DNA from: Streptomyces katrae
GTDB lineage: Bacteria; Actinomycetota; Actinomycetes; Streptomycetales; Streptomycetaceae
Length of the DNA stretch: 64,000 nucleotides
Direction: 5' to 3'
Assembly (NCBI RefSeq): GCF_000717655.1
Contig: NZ_JNZY01000010.1
Location: 1 to 64,000, forward strand
Below are positions 1 to 7,934 of the stretch, one piece after another; within the stretch, counting starts at the first letter, position 1, and each line of letters starts with the position of its first letter. The translations under genes and the position numbers were made by a program. The notes below the pieces were generated by a model that was not told the origin of the DNA, made no database searches, and saw only the letters and a list, made by a program, of their open reading frames with translations.

Positions 1-778
1 GCCTATGCCCAGCCCCAGACGGCCGCCGGACGCCAAACCGGGCGGAGCGCGTAGCGATTTGGGGCGTCCACGGCCCGAGCGGCACCCCAGCGTCATCTCG
101 TCGCTGTCCGGTGCAGGTTGACCCCACCCAGACCCGGAAAGGGTGCCCATGGGTCCTTGAGGGAGGCGTTCCCCTCCCCGCGGCCCCGTCGCCGGCCCGG
201 GTCGGTGGTCCCGGGGCATGGGGTGCGGATGGGCAGGGGCGTCCCTGCTCAGCATCTCTGATCGGGGCTGGTCGGAATTCGAACCCCCCGGCCATCCTTC
301 GGGGGCTTCCCGGCAGTCTTATGGCATTCCGGGGCGGGTCGGTCGGTCAAGGGTCGCGAAGCGACGCGACGACGAAGGAGGAGCGCCCTTGAGGGACCGG
401 CACGACACGGAAGGACAGTGGACTGACGGGACGCCCCCGGACACACCTCCGACGCCGAGTACACGGACCCCGCCCCCCGTCCCCCCGATCCACTCTCCCC
501 ACCCCGAGCACACAGACCTCGCCCCCCACATCCCGGCTCGCCTTACCGGCGCCGAGTGCGCGTACTCCCGTCCCCCCGATCGAGCTCTGCTGCCGAGCGC
601 GTCGACGTGCCTTCGGGTGTCCCGACCTACCCTTCCGCACCGAATCGGCAGGCCGCCCGGCTGCCGCCTCCGCCGCACCGGCCATCCCGCTCAGCTCGCT
701 CCGCCCGCGGCCCCGACTGGCACGTCGGCTCCGCCCCACATTGGCGGCTTTCCCGGCGGCTTCGATTAAGGTGACCAG
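1..778. other. long non-coding stretch before the racemase-like gene
   Basis: I find no convincing coding region here on either strand. Every open frame has arginine/proline-rich composition typical of chance frames in GC-rich DNA and matches no family I know. The second half (about 443-590) contains a degenerate tandem repeat, listed separately. A tRNA-like T-arm motif on the minus strand near 270-290 was examined and rejected. The last 10-15 bases carry the Shine-Dalgarno site of the next gene. Confidence 0.6.
443..590. repeat. degenerate 48/49-bp tandem repeat, three copies
   Basis: A CCGAG-containing unit recurs at 454, 503 and 551, a period of 49 then 48 bp. Each copy is followed by a CGCCCCCC or CGTCCCCCCGATC-type tract. 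Copies 1 and 2 share the CCGAG-ACAC-GACC-CGCCCCCC layout; copies 1 and 3 share CCGTCCCCCCGATC. Divergence between copies is substantial. Seen directly; no function inferred. Confidence 0.5.
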
Positions 779-1573
779 GTGAAGATCGCCCTCATGGACT
801 CCGGAATCGGCCTCCTCGCGGCGGCTGCCGCGATGCGGCGGCTGCGGCCCGACGTCGATCTGGTCCTCTCCAGCGACCTCGACGGCATGCCCTGGGGGCC
901 GCGTACCCCTGCCGATCTGACCGGGCGCGCCCTCGGTGTCGCCCAGGCCGCCGCCGGGCACCGGCCGGACGCGCTGATCGTGGCCTGCAACACCGCCTCC
1001 GTGCACGCCCTGCCCGCCCTCCGGGCCGCGCTCGAGCCCGGGATCCCGGTGATCGGGACCGTGCCGGCGATCAAGCCCGCCGCCGCGGCGGGCGGGCGCG
1101 TGGCCATCTGGGCCACCCCCGCCACCACCGGCAGTCCGTACCAGCGCGGGCTGATCCGCGACTTCGCCGCCGGGGCCCGGGTCACCGAGGTGCCCTGCCC
1201 GGGACTCGCCGACGCCGTCGAGGCGGGGGACGGCGCAGCCGTCGCCGCGACCGTCGCTGCGGCCGCCGCGCTGACCCCGGCCGACGTCACGGACGTCGTC
1301 CTCGGCTGCACGCACTACGAGCTCGTCGAGGCGCCCATCCGGGCCGCCCTGGCCGAGCGGACCGGCGGCGCCGACCTCCGCTACCACGGTTCCGCCGAGC
1401 CCGTCGCCGTACAGGCGCTGCGCCGCCTCGGCGTCCTCCCCGAGCCGGGCCTGCCCCGTACCGGCACCCTGACCGTCCTGCTCAGCGGGCAGGAGGGGGC
1501 GCTCCCCGCAGCCGCACTCGGCTACGCCGAAGGCCGGCTGCTCGCGGAAGAGGGCGCGACCGTCGGACTGTGA
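779..1573 (+). CDS. aspartate/glutamate racemase family protein (MurI-like)
   Basis: This 264-residue protein has the two-cysteine architecture of cofactor-independent glutamate racemases, which interconvert L- and D-glutamate for peptidoglycan. Seen: DSG at residues 7-9, the first catalytic cysteine in ACNTAS (Cys70) and the second in LGCTHYEL (Cys177). The N-terminal motif reads DSGIGLL rather than the DSGVGGL usual in MurI, and the body is divergent, so an accessory racemase is as likely as the essential MurI. The GTG start is preceded by AAGG about 8 bases upstream. The gene stands alone, with the decayed cytidine deaminase downstream on the same strand. Confidence 0.75.
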   Translation: MKIALMDSGIGLLAAAAAMRRLRPDVDLVLSSDLDGMPWGPRTPADLTGRALGVAQAAAGHRPDALIVACNTASVHALPALRAALEPGIPVIGTVPAIKPAAAAGGRVAIWATPATTGSPYQRGLIRDFAAGARVTEVPCPGLADAVEAGDGAAVAATVAAAAALTPADVTDVVLGCTHYELVEAPIRAALAERTGGADLRYHGSAEPVAVQALRRLGVLPEPGLPRTGTLTVLLSGQEGALPAAALGYAEGRLLAEEGATVGL

Positions 1574-1610
1574 TCCGGCGATATCCGGCGATATCCGGTG
1601 ATGATCCGGA
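1571..1610. repeat. four imperfect 10-bp tandem repeats at the deaminase 5' end
   Basis: The racemase stop codon is followed by four decamers of the form TGATCCGGCG / ATATCCGGCG / ATATCCGGTG / ATGATCCGGA. They occupy the place where the next gene should have its Shine-Dalgarno site and start codon. Slippage here may explain why that gene has no in-frame start. Confidence 0.6.
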
Positions 1611-2105
1611 GATGACCCCGCAGGCCTCGCGCTCGTCGCCGCCGCCACCGGTCTGGCCCGGACCCGGTGCCACGGCGAGCACCACATCATGGCGGCGGTG
1701 GCCCGTGCCCGCGACGGCAGGACCGTCGAGGGCGTGAACGTGTACCACTTCACCGGAGGCCCCTGCGCCGAGCTCGTCGTGCTCGGTGCGGCCGTCGCGC
1801 AGGGCATGGGCGAGCTCGACACGATCGTCGCAGTGGGGGACCGCGACCGCGGGGTGCTCCCGCCGTGCGGCTGCTGCCGCCAGGTGCTCCTCGACCTCCA
1901 CCCGCGGCTGCGGGTGATCCTCGGGTCCGGGGGCGCGCTGCGTGCCGTGCCCGTGGCGGATCTGCTCCCCGAGCGTTACGTCCGCCCCGCGAGCGACTGG
2001 GCGAGCGCGCGCAGCCCGTCCGCGTCCAGCACCCGGTTCCCGAACCCGGGCAGCGGCACGTGCAGCGGCGCGGTCCACTCCGGCGGGATCGCCGCCTGCC
2101 CGTAG
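1605..2105 (+). pseudogene. cytidine/blasticidin-S deaminase-like gene lacking start and native stop
   Basis: The reading frame encodes a clear cytidine deaminase-fold protein. Zinc ligands are intact: CAE in GGPCAELVV and PCxxC in LPPCGCCRQVLLDL. Coding resemblance begins by about 1620 (GLALVAAATGLARTRC-like), yet the frame has a stop at 1602-1604 and no ATG, GTG or TTG until 1689, inside the conserved first part of the domain. An ATG at 1612 with a plausible N terminus is in another frame, one base away from joining. The 3' end also overruns: after ADLLPERYV the frame continues about 35 residues antisense to the convergent ADP-ribosylglycohydrolase. Loss of both ends suggests decay. An assembly error or use of the 1689 ATG for a truncated protein are alternatives. 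Confidence 0.65.
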
Positions 2106-2896
2106 CGCGCCCCGGCCAGGGTCCCGGTGACCGCCGCCACCGTGTCGGTGTCCCCGCCCAGGTCCACGGCGGCCCGTACGGCCTCGGCGAACCCGGTGGT
2201 CGTCCGCAGGGCCCAGACCGCCGAGCCGAGGCAGGGCCAGACCGCTCCGTTGAACTCGGTGGCCAGTCCCGGATGCCAGTCGGGGCCGAGGACGAGCCCG
2301 TACCGCTCGCGGTGGTCGGGGTGTACGGCGGCGAGCGTCTCGGGGAGGGCGGCCACTGGATCGCCCCCGTCGAGCATCACCCGTACGAGCTCGTGCAGCA
2401 GGGCCGTGCCCTCCCAGGCGGCCCGGTCGCCGTGCGTCAGCGCGGCGATCCGGCGGGCGGCGTCCATCGTGGCCTCCCGCCCGGCGGAGGCGAAGTACAC
2501 CGCCGAGGTGGAGGCCCGCATCAGGGAACCGTTGCCCGCCGCCCGCGCGTTGATCTGGAAGTGCAGTGCGGCGGCCAGGTCCCAGGTCTCGCCGTTGGTC
2601 AGCACGTCCTCCGTCTGGAGCCCGATGTCCTTGGGCTCGCCGGCCGCCCAGCGCTGGAACCGCCCGAAGACGTCGGGGAGTTCGAGACCGCCGTGCTCCA
2701 GCAGGGACTCGCCGACCAGGACGGCCATCTGCGTGTCGTCGGTCGCCTCGCCCGGGTCCCAGCCGCCGCCCCCGCGCATCTCCTCGCCGCGCGCGGTCAA
2801 CTCGCCGGCGGGCCCGAACTCGTAGGGCGCGCCGAGCGCGTCACCGACGGCCGAGCCCAGAACGGCGCCCACGGCGCGGTCGAGTCGAGTGATCAC
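1976..2896 (-). CDS. ADP-ribosylglycohydrolase family protein (DraG/ARH-like)
   Basis: This 306-residue protein is predicted to hydrolyse ADP-ribose from modified proteins or nucleic acids in the cytoplasm. Seen: N-terminal GSAVGDALGAPYEF, then the metal motif TDDTQMAV, and near the C terminus the second acidic motif DLGGDTDTVAAVTG. Together these are the di-magnesium site of the ARH/DraG fold. The GTG start at 2896 has a near-perfect GAGGAGGAA Shine-Dalgarno. The start overlaps the stop of an upstream remnant as GTGA, evidence of former translational coupling. The 3' end collides with the decayed deaminase. Confidence 0.85.
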   Translation of the reverse strand: MITRLDRAVGAVLGSAVGDALGAPYEFGPAGELTARGEEMRGGGGWDPGEATDDTQMAVLVGESLLEHGGLELPDVFGRFQRWAAGEPKDIGLQTEDVLTNGETWDLAAALHFQINARAAGNGSLMRASTSAVYFASAGREATMDAARRIAALTHGDRAAWEGTALLHELVRVMLDGGDPVAALPETLAAVHPDHRERYGLVLGPDWHPGLATEFNGAVWPCLGSAVWALRTTTGFAEAVRAAVDLGGDTDTVAAVTGTLAGARYGQAAIPPEWTAPLHVPLPGFGNRVLDADGLRALAQSLAGRT

Positions 2897-3225
2897 GGTT
2901 CCTCCTCGGACGGTTCGGGGCATACGCAGGCCAGTACACCCCGTGCGAAGCCTTCCAGGTCGTCGAGGCCGGCGGCGGCGAGGGTGTCCGGGGCCCGGCC
3001 GGCAGGTGCGGGATCGCGCCGTCCAGTACGAGGGTGAGGGCGCGGACCCGCTCCGCTCCGGCCGGCAGCCCGGCCGCGCGCAGCAGGTGTGCGCGTGCCG
3101 CGAAGTCTGCTGCCGGCACGGGTACGGCCGTCGTGGTCGGGGTGGGGGTCGGCGGGCTCGCCACCGGCCATCGGGCTGCGCCGCCGTCGAGCCCGGGGCG
3201 CACCAACTGGTACGCCACCGTCCCC
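2893..3225 (-). pseudogene. remnant of a gene formerly coupled to the ADP-ribosylglycohydrolase
   Basis: Minus-strand sequence ends with LEGFARGVLACVCPEPSEEEP and a TGA overlapping the GTG of the next gene. Such GTGA coupling implies a genuine former gene. Upstream, protein-like sequence containing FAARAHLLRAAGLPAGAERV continues in a different frame, so a frameshift near 3000 is likely. The recognisable part stops near 3225, where an oppositely oriented monooxygenase remnant begins. No start is visible. I do not recognise the family. Confidence 0.45.
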
Positions 3226-3229
3226 GCCG

Positions 3230-3663
3230 CTGCGGCCGCGGCGGCCCCCCGAGGCGGCCGCCGGGCAGCTGCGCGCCGAGTCCGCCGGCTGGCACGACCC
3301 GATCCCGCAGGTCCTCGCCGACACCGATCCGGCGACCTGGCTCCGGTACGAGATGCGCCACCTGCACCCGGCGCTGCCCTCCTTCGTCCACGGCGGCCGT
3401 ACCGCCCTGGTCGGCGACGCGGCGCACGCCATGACTCCCGATCTCGGCCGGGGCGCCTGCACCGCCCTCCTCGACGCCGAGGCCTTCGCCCGCGCGGTCG
3501 CCGTCCACGGGCGGGCCGCGCTGCCCGGCGCACTGCGCGCGGACGGCGTGTGCGGCGCCGCAGTGCCCAGCGCGTCGCCTTCGGCTCGCGGAACCCGCAC
3601 CCGTTCATGACGGCCCGGCGCCCCGCCCTGAGCGATGCGCTCCCCGGCCTCCTCCCCGGCTGA
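3230..3663 (+). pseudogene. C-terminal remnant of an FAD-dependent monooxygenase
   Basis: The fragment contains the second FAD motif of the PHBH-type flavin monooxygenases (ALVGDAAHAMTPDLGRGAC), preceded by WLRYEMRHLHPALPSF, as in the C-terminal third of aromatic hydroxylases. About 250 N-terminal residues, including the Rossmann GxGxxG, are absent. After ALPGALRAD the frame must shift near 3540 to continue as RRRSAQRVAFGSRN and end at TGA 3661-3663. Truncation plus frameshift mark it as dead. It abuts another broken gene in opposite orientation, so the junction near 3225 looks like a deletion or rearrangement scar. Confidence 0.75.
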
Positions 3664-3690
3664 GGCCCCGGGGACTCCGGGGCCCTTGGG

Positions 3691-4167
3691 TCACGCGTCC
3701 GCGAGCCGGCTCTCCAGCTCTTCCCCGGACACGTCCTCCAGGTGGGTGAGGAACACCCACAGATGCCCGAACGGGTCCCGGAGGATGGCGGTCCGGTCGC
3801 CGTGGAACTGGTCCGCCGGGGGTTGGACCAGTTCCGCGCCCTCGGTCACAGCCGTCCGTACGAGTGCGTCCACGTCCGGTACGAACACGTGCAGCGCGAC
3901 CGAGGTGCCGCCCAGCTCCGGAGGCGCGGTGAACGGGCCCTCGGAGACGTCACCGAGCATGAGCACGGCCCCGCCGATCCGTATCTCGGCGTGCATCACC
4001 CCGCCCTCGGGGTGGTCGAGCCGAAAGTCCTCGACGGCGCCGAAGGCCCGCCCGTAGAAGGAGAGCGCGGCGGCCGCGTCGGACACCATGACGTGGGCCA
4101 CGACCGCCGTGCGGTAGCGCTCCGGAACGATCTGTACGGCCTGCTGGTCTGCCTCGTGAGTGGTCAT
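3691..4167 (-). CDS. VOC superfamily (PhnB/glyoxalase-like) protein
   Basis: The 158-residue protein has the paired beta-alpha-beta-beta-beta modules of the vicinal oxygen chelate fold: VVAHVMVSDAAAALSFYGRAFGA at residues 22-44, then GTSVALHVFVPDVDALV, ending with DPFGHLWVFLTHLED. The ending resembles PhnB-like proteins, which are often metal-dependent isomerases, dioxygenases or resistance binding proteins; the substrate cannot be told. The ATG at 4167 lies about 7 nt from the -10 of a MerR-type promoter carrying a SoxR-like operator, so the mRNA is probably leaderless and redox-inducible. A flavin monooxygenase remnant follows downstream, which hints at a former redox or aromatic-metabolism island (inference). 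Confidence 0.8.
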   Translation of the reverse strand: MTTHEADQQAVQIVPERYRTAVVAHVMVSDAAAALSFYGRAFGAVEDFRLDHPEGGVMHAEIRIGGAVLMLGDVSEGPFTAPPELGGTSVALHVFVPDVDALVRTAVTEGAELVQPPADQFHGDRTAILRDPFGHLWVFLTHLEDVSGEELESRLADA

Positions 4168-4174
4168 GTGGACG

Positions 4175-4205
4175 ACCGTAGGACCTCAAGTTCGCTTGAG
4201 GTCAA
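4175..4205 (-). promoter_or_regulatory. MerR/SoxR-type promoter with SoxR-like palindrome
   Basis: Read on the minus strand: -35 TTGACC (4205-4200), 19-bp spacer, -10 TACGGT (4180-4175). The spacer holds a perfect palindrome with 9-bp arms GACCTCAAG and CTTGAGGTC around TTCG (4182-4203). The 19-bp spacer with a dyad between -35 and -10 is diagnostic of MerR-family activated promoters. The core CCTCAAGTTCGCTTGAGG matches the known SoxR box CCTCAAGTTAACTTGAGG except at the two central bases. It drives the VOC gene with essentially no leader. Confidence 0.85.
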
Positions 4206-4289
4206 CACCGGGCAGGTGATCCGACGCGCCCGCCGCCGTGCGGGCGAGAGGCGGTGGCGTACATGCGGAACGTGAGTACGCTGCTACAC

Positions 4290-4805
4290 ATGACGGGTCA
4301 CCCCCCGGGTCCCCTGTGGACGGGCCGGGCCTCCAACCGCATGCAGTGGCTGCTCGCCGCCGCCGGCGCGGCCTGTCTCGCACTCGGCGTCCAGCTCGCC
4401 GTCGACTCGTCCTGGACCGCCGGCATCGTCCCGCTGCTGATGGCCGTCATCGGCTGCCTCGCCGTCGGGCTGCTGATCCTCTACGGCACCCTCGCCTTCG
4501 TCCACGTCGCCGTCACCGTCGACGCCGAGGCGCTGGAGGTCCGCTGCGGCCACATCGGGCTGCCACGCCGGAAGATCAGGCTCGCGGAGGTGGCCTCCGC
4601 CGAGTTCCTCCCCCGGATCACCCCGCAGCAGTGGGGCGGCTGGGGCTACCGTTGGCGCCCCGAGAAGGGCACGGCCGTCATCGTCCGGCGCGGCGAAGGG
4701 GTGGAGCTGCGGCTCGGCGACGGCAAGGTGTTCACGGTCACCGTCGACGACGCCGAGAACGCGGTCCGGGTCATCCGCGTCCACCTGCGCTCCCTCGCCC
4801 GCTGA
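4290..4805 (+). CDS. two-TM membrane protein with PH-like C-terminal domain (hypothetical)
   Basis: A 171-residue protein with two adjacent hydrophobic helices (about residues 18-37 and 44-65) followed by a beta-rich soluble part containing RKIRLAEVASAEFLPRITP and GTAVIVRRGEGVELRL. That pattern recalls small actinobacterial membrane proteins of the DUF3093/PH-like type; assignment is tentative. A -10 TACGCT (4277-4282) ends 7 nt before the ATG at 4290, so I prefer this leaderless start over an in-frame ATG at 4254. It precedes lnt by 44 bp on the same strand, but lnt appears to have its own -10. Confidence 0.7.
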   Translation: MTGHPPGPLWTGRASNRMQWLLAAAGAACLALGVQLAVDSSWTAGIVPLLMAVIGCLAVGLLILYGTLAFVHVAVTVDAEALEVRCGHIGLPRRKIRLAEVASAEFLPRITPQQWGGWGYRWRPEKGTAVIVRRGEGVELRLGDGKVFTVTVDDAENAVRVIRVHLRSLAR

Positions 4806-4849
4806 GTCGCTCTCCCGCCCCCGGCGCGCGGGGACGTACACTCCGCCAA

Positions 4850-6463
4850 ATGAGCAGCAGCATCACCCGAGACCCCGGCCGCACCGCCGAAGCGGAACCC
4901 CGAGCGGAAGCCGGAACCGAAGCCGCCGTGTCCCCCTGGAAGGGGTGGGCGGCTTCCTGGCCGGTGCGTGCCGCCCTCGCCGCCGGCTCCGGTGTGCTGC
5001 TCTACCTGAGCTTCCCGCCGCGCCCCCTGTGGTGGCTGGCCCCCGTCGCCCTCGCGGTGCTCGGCGGCTGCCTGCACGGCCGCCGCGCCCGCGCCGGCTT
5101 CGGCCTCGGCCTCCTGCACGGCCTGGGCTTCCTGCTGCCGCTGCTCGTCTGGACCAGCGAGGGCGTCGGCCCGGTCCCGTGGATCGCCCTCGTCGCCCTC
5201 GAGGCCTTGCTGATCGGCCTCACCGGCCTCGGGATCGCCCTCGTCAGCCGGCTCCCCGCCTGGCCCTTGTGGGCCGCGGCCGTCTGGATCGCGGGCGAGG
5301 CGCTGCGCGCCCGGGCCCCGTTCGGCGGCTTCCCCTGGGGCAAACTCGCCTTCGGCCAGGCCGACGGCTTCTTCCTGCCGCTCGCCGCCCTCGGCGGGAC
5401 CCCCTTGCTCTCGTTCGCCATCGTGCTCTGCGGATTCGGGCTGTACGAGGCCCTGCGCATCGCGCGCAGCCACCCCCGCCGGGCCACCGCGGCCCTCGCG
5501 GCCCTCACCGTCGCCGCCCCGATCGGCGCGGCCCTCGCCGCCCGCCCGCTGGTGTCCGACGCCGCCGAGGACGGCACCGCCGTGGCCGCCGTCGTCCAGG
5601 GCAATGTCCCGCGCGCCGGGTTCGACTTCAACGCCCAGCGCCGCCAGGTCCTCGACAACCACGCCAACCGCACGATCCAGCTCGCCGCGGACGTCAAGGC
5701 CGGCCGGGTCCCCAAGCCCGACTTCGTGGTCTGGCCGGAGAACTCCTCGGACATCGACCCGTACACGCAGCCCGACGCGTACGGCGTCATCGACAATGCG
5801 GTCAAGGCCATCGGCGTGCCGGTCGCGATCGGCTCCGTCCTGGCCCCGGAGACCGGCCCGCTGCGCAACACGATGATCCTCTGGGACCCGGTCAAGGGCC
5901 CCACCGACACGTACGACAAGCGCAAGATCCAGCCCTTCGGCGAGCGCATCCCGATGCGGTCGTTCGTCCGGCTCTTCAGCTCGGACGTGGACCGGGTGCG
6001 CCGCGACTTCGGCCCCGGCAAGGACCCGGGCGTCTTCGACATGGCGGGCAGCGGGGTCGGCATGGTCACCTGCTTCGAGGCGGCCTTCGACGACGCCGTG
6101 CGCTCCACCGTCCAGGACGGTGCGCAGGTGATCGCCGTACCGAGCAACAACGCCACGTTCGGCCGGTCGCAGATGACCTACCAGCAGCTCGCGATGGACC
6201 GGGTCCGCGCGGTCGAGCACAGCCGGACCGTGCTCGTCCCCGTCACCAGCGGTGTCAGCGCCGTCATCCACCCCGACGGGCAGATCGTCCGGCAGACCGA
6301 GATGTTCACCGCGGACGCGCTGGTCGCCGAGATCCCGCTGCGCTCCACGCAGACCCCGGCCACCCGCTTCGGCCCGCTGCCCGAGTACCTGCTGCTGCTG
6401 GTCGCCGCCGGAGGCCTCGGCCGGACCCTCGCCCGCCGGATCAGGGCCCGCCGGGCACTCTGA
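4850..6463 (+). CDS. lnt: apolipoprotein N-acyltransferase
   Basis: This 537-residue membrane enzyme transfers a third acyl chain to the N-terminal cysteine of lipoproteins. The N-terminal half has about six or more membrane helices; the C-terminal half is the nitrilase-fold catalytic domain. The Glu-Lys-Cys triad is visible: Glu297 in VVWPENSS, Lys357 in YDKRKIQPFGERIP and Cys408 in MVTCFEAAF. SNNATF downstream is also conserved. The first 30 residues are an Ala/Glu-rich cytoplasmic tail. -10 TACACT (4837-4842) lies 7 nt before the ATG, suggesting a leaderless mRNA. In many actinomycetes lnt is followed by or fused to a polyprenol mannosyltransferase; here a NUDIX gene follows instead. Confidence 0.92.
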   Translation: MSSSITRDPGRTAEAEPRAEAGTEAAVSPWKGWAASWPVRAALAAGSGVLLYLSFPPRPLWWLAPVALAVLGGCLHGRRARAGFGLGLLHGLGFLLPLLVWTSEGVGPVPWIALVALEALLIGLTGLGIALVSRLPAWPLWAAAVWIAGEALRARAPFGGFPWGKLAFGQADGFFLPLAALGGTPLLSFAIVLCGFGLYEALRIARSHPRRATAALAALTVAAPIGAALAARPLVSDAAEDGTAVAAVVQGNVPRAGFDFNAQRRQVLDNHANRTIQLAADVKAGRVPKPDFVVWPENSSDIDPYTQPDAYGVIDNAVKAIGVPVAIGSVLAPETGPLRNTMILWDPVKGPTDTYDKRKIQPFGERIPMRSFVRLFSSDVDRVRRDFGPGKDPGVFDMAGSGVGMVTCFEAAFDDAVRSTVQDGAQVIAVPSNNATFGRSQMTYQQLAMDRVRAVEHSRTVLVPVTSGVSAVIHPDGQIVRQTEMFTADALVAEIPLRSTQTPATRFGPLPEYLLLLVAAGGLGRTLARRIRARRAL

Positions 6464-6499
6464 CGCGGGTCGGCGGGCGCGGCCCCGTAGGGTCGGGGG

Positions 6500-7000
6500 A
6501 TGACCACACCTGACTTCATCCGCGCGATCCGCGCCTCCGCCGGGAACCAGCTGCTCCTCCTGCCCGGGGTCACGGCCATCGTCTTCGACGACCGGGGACG
6601 GGTGCTGCTCGGCCGGCGCTCCGACACCGGCCGGTGGGCCGTGGTCGGCGGGATCGCGGAGCCGGGGGAGCAGCCCGCGGAGACGGCGGTGCGGGAGGTG
6701 TACGAGGAGACGGCGGTGCACTGCGTCCCGGAGCGGGTGGTGCTGGTCGAGATGCTCGAGCCGATCACCTACCCGAACGGCGACGTCTGCCAGTTCCAGG
6801 ACATCACCTTCCGCTGCCGGGCCACCGGCGGCGAGGCCCGGGCCAACGACAACGAGTCGCTGGAGGTGGCCTGGTTCGCACCGGACGCCCTGCCCCCGCT
6901 GGAAGACTTCGCTCTGGACCGCATCCACCGCGCCCGACGCGACGAGCCGGCCTGGTTCGCACCCCCGGTCGGGATCCAGGAGGAACTGCGCCCCGTCTGA
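6500..7000 (+). CDS. NUDIX hydrolase
   Basis: A 166-residue phosphohydrolase with a textbook Nudix box, GGIAEPGEQPAETAVREVYEETAV, around residues 50-73 (written here in parts: GGIAEPGEQPAE then TAVREVYEETAV). GRWAVVGG precedes it. The substrate cannot be read from the motif; homologues clean up modified nucleoside diphosphates. The -10 TAGGGT at 6488-6493 ends 6 nt before the ATG, predicting a leaderless transcript. It converges with the secreted protease gene, with only 16 bp between stops. Confidence 0.88.
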   Translation: MTTPDFIRAIRASAGNQLLLLPGVTAIVFDDRGRVLLGRRSDTGRWAVVGGIAEPGEQPAETAVREVYEETAVHCVPERVVLVEMLEPITYPNGDVCQFQDITFRCRATGGEARANDNESLEVAWFAPDALPPLEDFALDRIHRARRDEPAWFAPPVGIQEELRPV

Positions 7001-7016
7001 GGCGTCCGGCGGATGA

Positions 7017-7793
7017 TCAGCCTGCGGAGACTGCCGCTTCGCGGTAGAGCTCCAGGGCCTGGTCGCCCATCACCGCGCTGTACGAGACGTCCGGATCCGT
7101 GCCGCCGCCCTCGTAGCCGCCGAGGACTCCGGCCACGGCGCCGTCCGCCAGCCAGGGGCTGCCGCTCGTGCCGCCGCTGAGGTCGGGGCAGTCGATCCGG
7201 CGCTGGGTCTCCGAGAGCAGGCCCGTGGTGTTGGCGCAGCGCAGCGGGGCCTCGTCGGCGGCGGGGTAGCCGAGGACCGTCACCGTGACGTCGTCCGGCT
7301 GCTCGGTGGCCACCGGGAACCCGCCCACCACGTCCTCGATGCGTCCGGTGCCGCCGTCCGCCGGGGCCACCGTCGCGAAGGCGATGTCCTGATCCGGGTC
7401 CCGCTCGTCCGTCCAGTCCGGGGCGACGTGCACGCCGGTCAGCTTCCACACCCCGTACGGGGCCTCGCCGTCGCGGTAGCCCGGCGCGAACACCGTGGTG
7501 TCCGGGTCGTCCAGGCAGTGCGCGGCGGTGGCGATCACGTTGCGGTCGTCGCTGTGCACCACCGCGGCGGTGCAGAAGTGCCCGCCGTCGAGGGCGCCCG
7601 CGAAGAGGGCGCCCACCCGGTCCGCAGCCCGGTCGGACCCGGCCTCGGCCGTCACCCCGAGCGGCGGCACGGCCGCGGCGTCGGGCAGGTCCACGCTCAC
7701 CAGAGCGGCCATCGCGGCCAGCGCCAGCAGGATCCGGGACGCCCGCCGGGTGCGGGCGCGGTGGGCCGGTCGGGGAAGCATGCACGGGATCAT
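7017..7793 (-). CDS. secreted trypsin-like serine protease
   Basis: A 258-residue exported protein. A basic N terminus (PRPAHRARTRRASR) leads into a hydrophobic signal segment ILLALAAMAALVSVDL ending near DAAA. The chymotrypsin-fold triad is visible: His in VIATAAHCLDD, Asp in DPDQDIAF, and Ser in DLSGGTSGSPWL. Cysteines flank the His motif (HFCTAAV and AAHC), as for the usual disulfide. The ATG at 7793 has GGGAGG 8 nt upstream; an in-frame ATG at 7781 is less well placed. It converges on the NUDIX gene. Confidence 0.88.
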   Translation of the reverse strand: MIPCMLPRPAHRARTRRASRILLALAAMAALVSVDLPDAAAVPPLGVTAEAGSDRAADRVGALFAGALDGGHFCTAAVVHSDDRNVIATAAHCLDDPDTTVFAPGYRDGEAPYGVWKLTGVHVAPDWTDERDPDQDIAFATVAPADGGTGRIEDVVGGFPVATEQPDDVTVTVLGYPAADEAPLRCANTTGLLSETQRRIDCPDLSGGTSGSPWLADGAVAGVLGGYEGGGTDPDVSYSAVMGDQALELYREAAVSAG

Positions 7794-7934
7794 GCACCGA
7801 GCCTCCCCGCAGAAGCTATGTCCGGAGCCCGGTATTCCATATGAATGCGCTGTGAATCCGTGCTCCGCAGGCGGGGCCGCGCCGCACGGGCGAGACTGGC
7901 AGAGGCGCCAGGGGGGCCCAGGAGGTGTCCTGTC

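Noticed and set aside
262..345. tRNA-like T-arm (GGTTCGAAT on the minus strand) near 270-290
   Set aside because: No matching D-arm, anticodon stem or acceptor pairing could be built, and the T-stem has mismatches.
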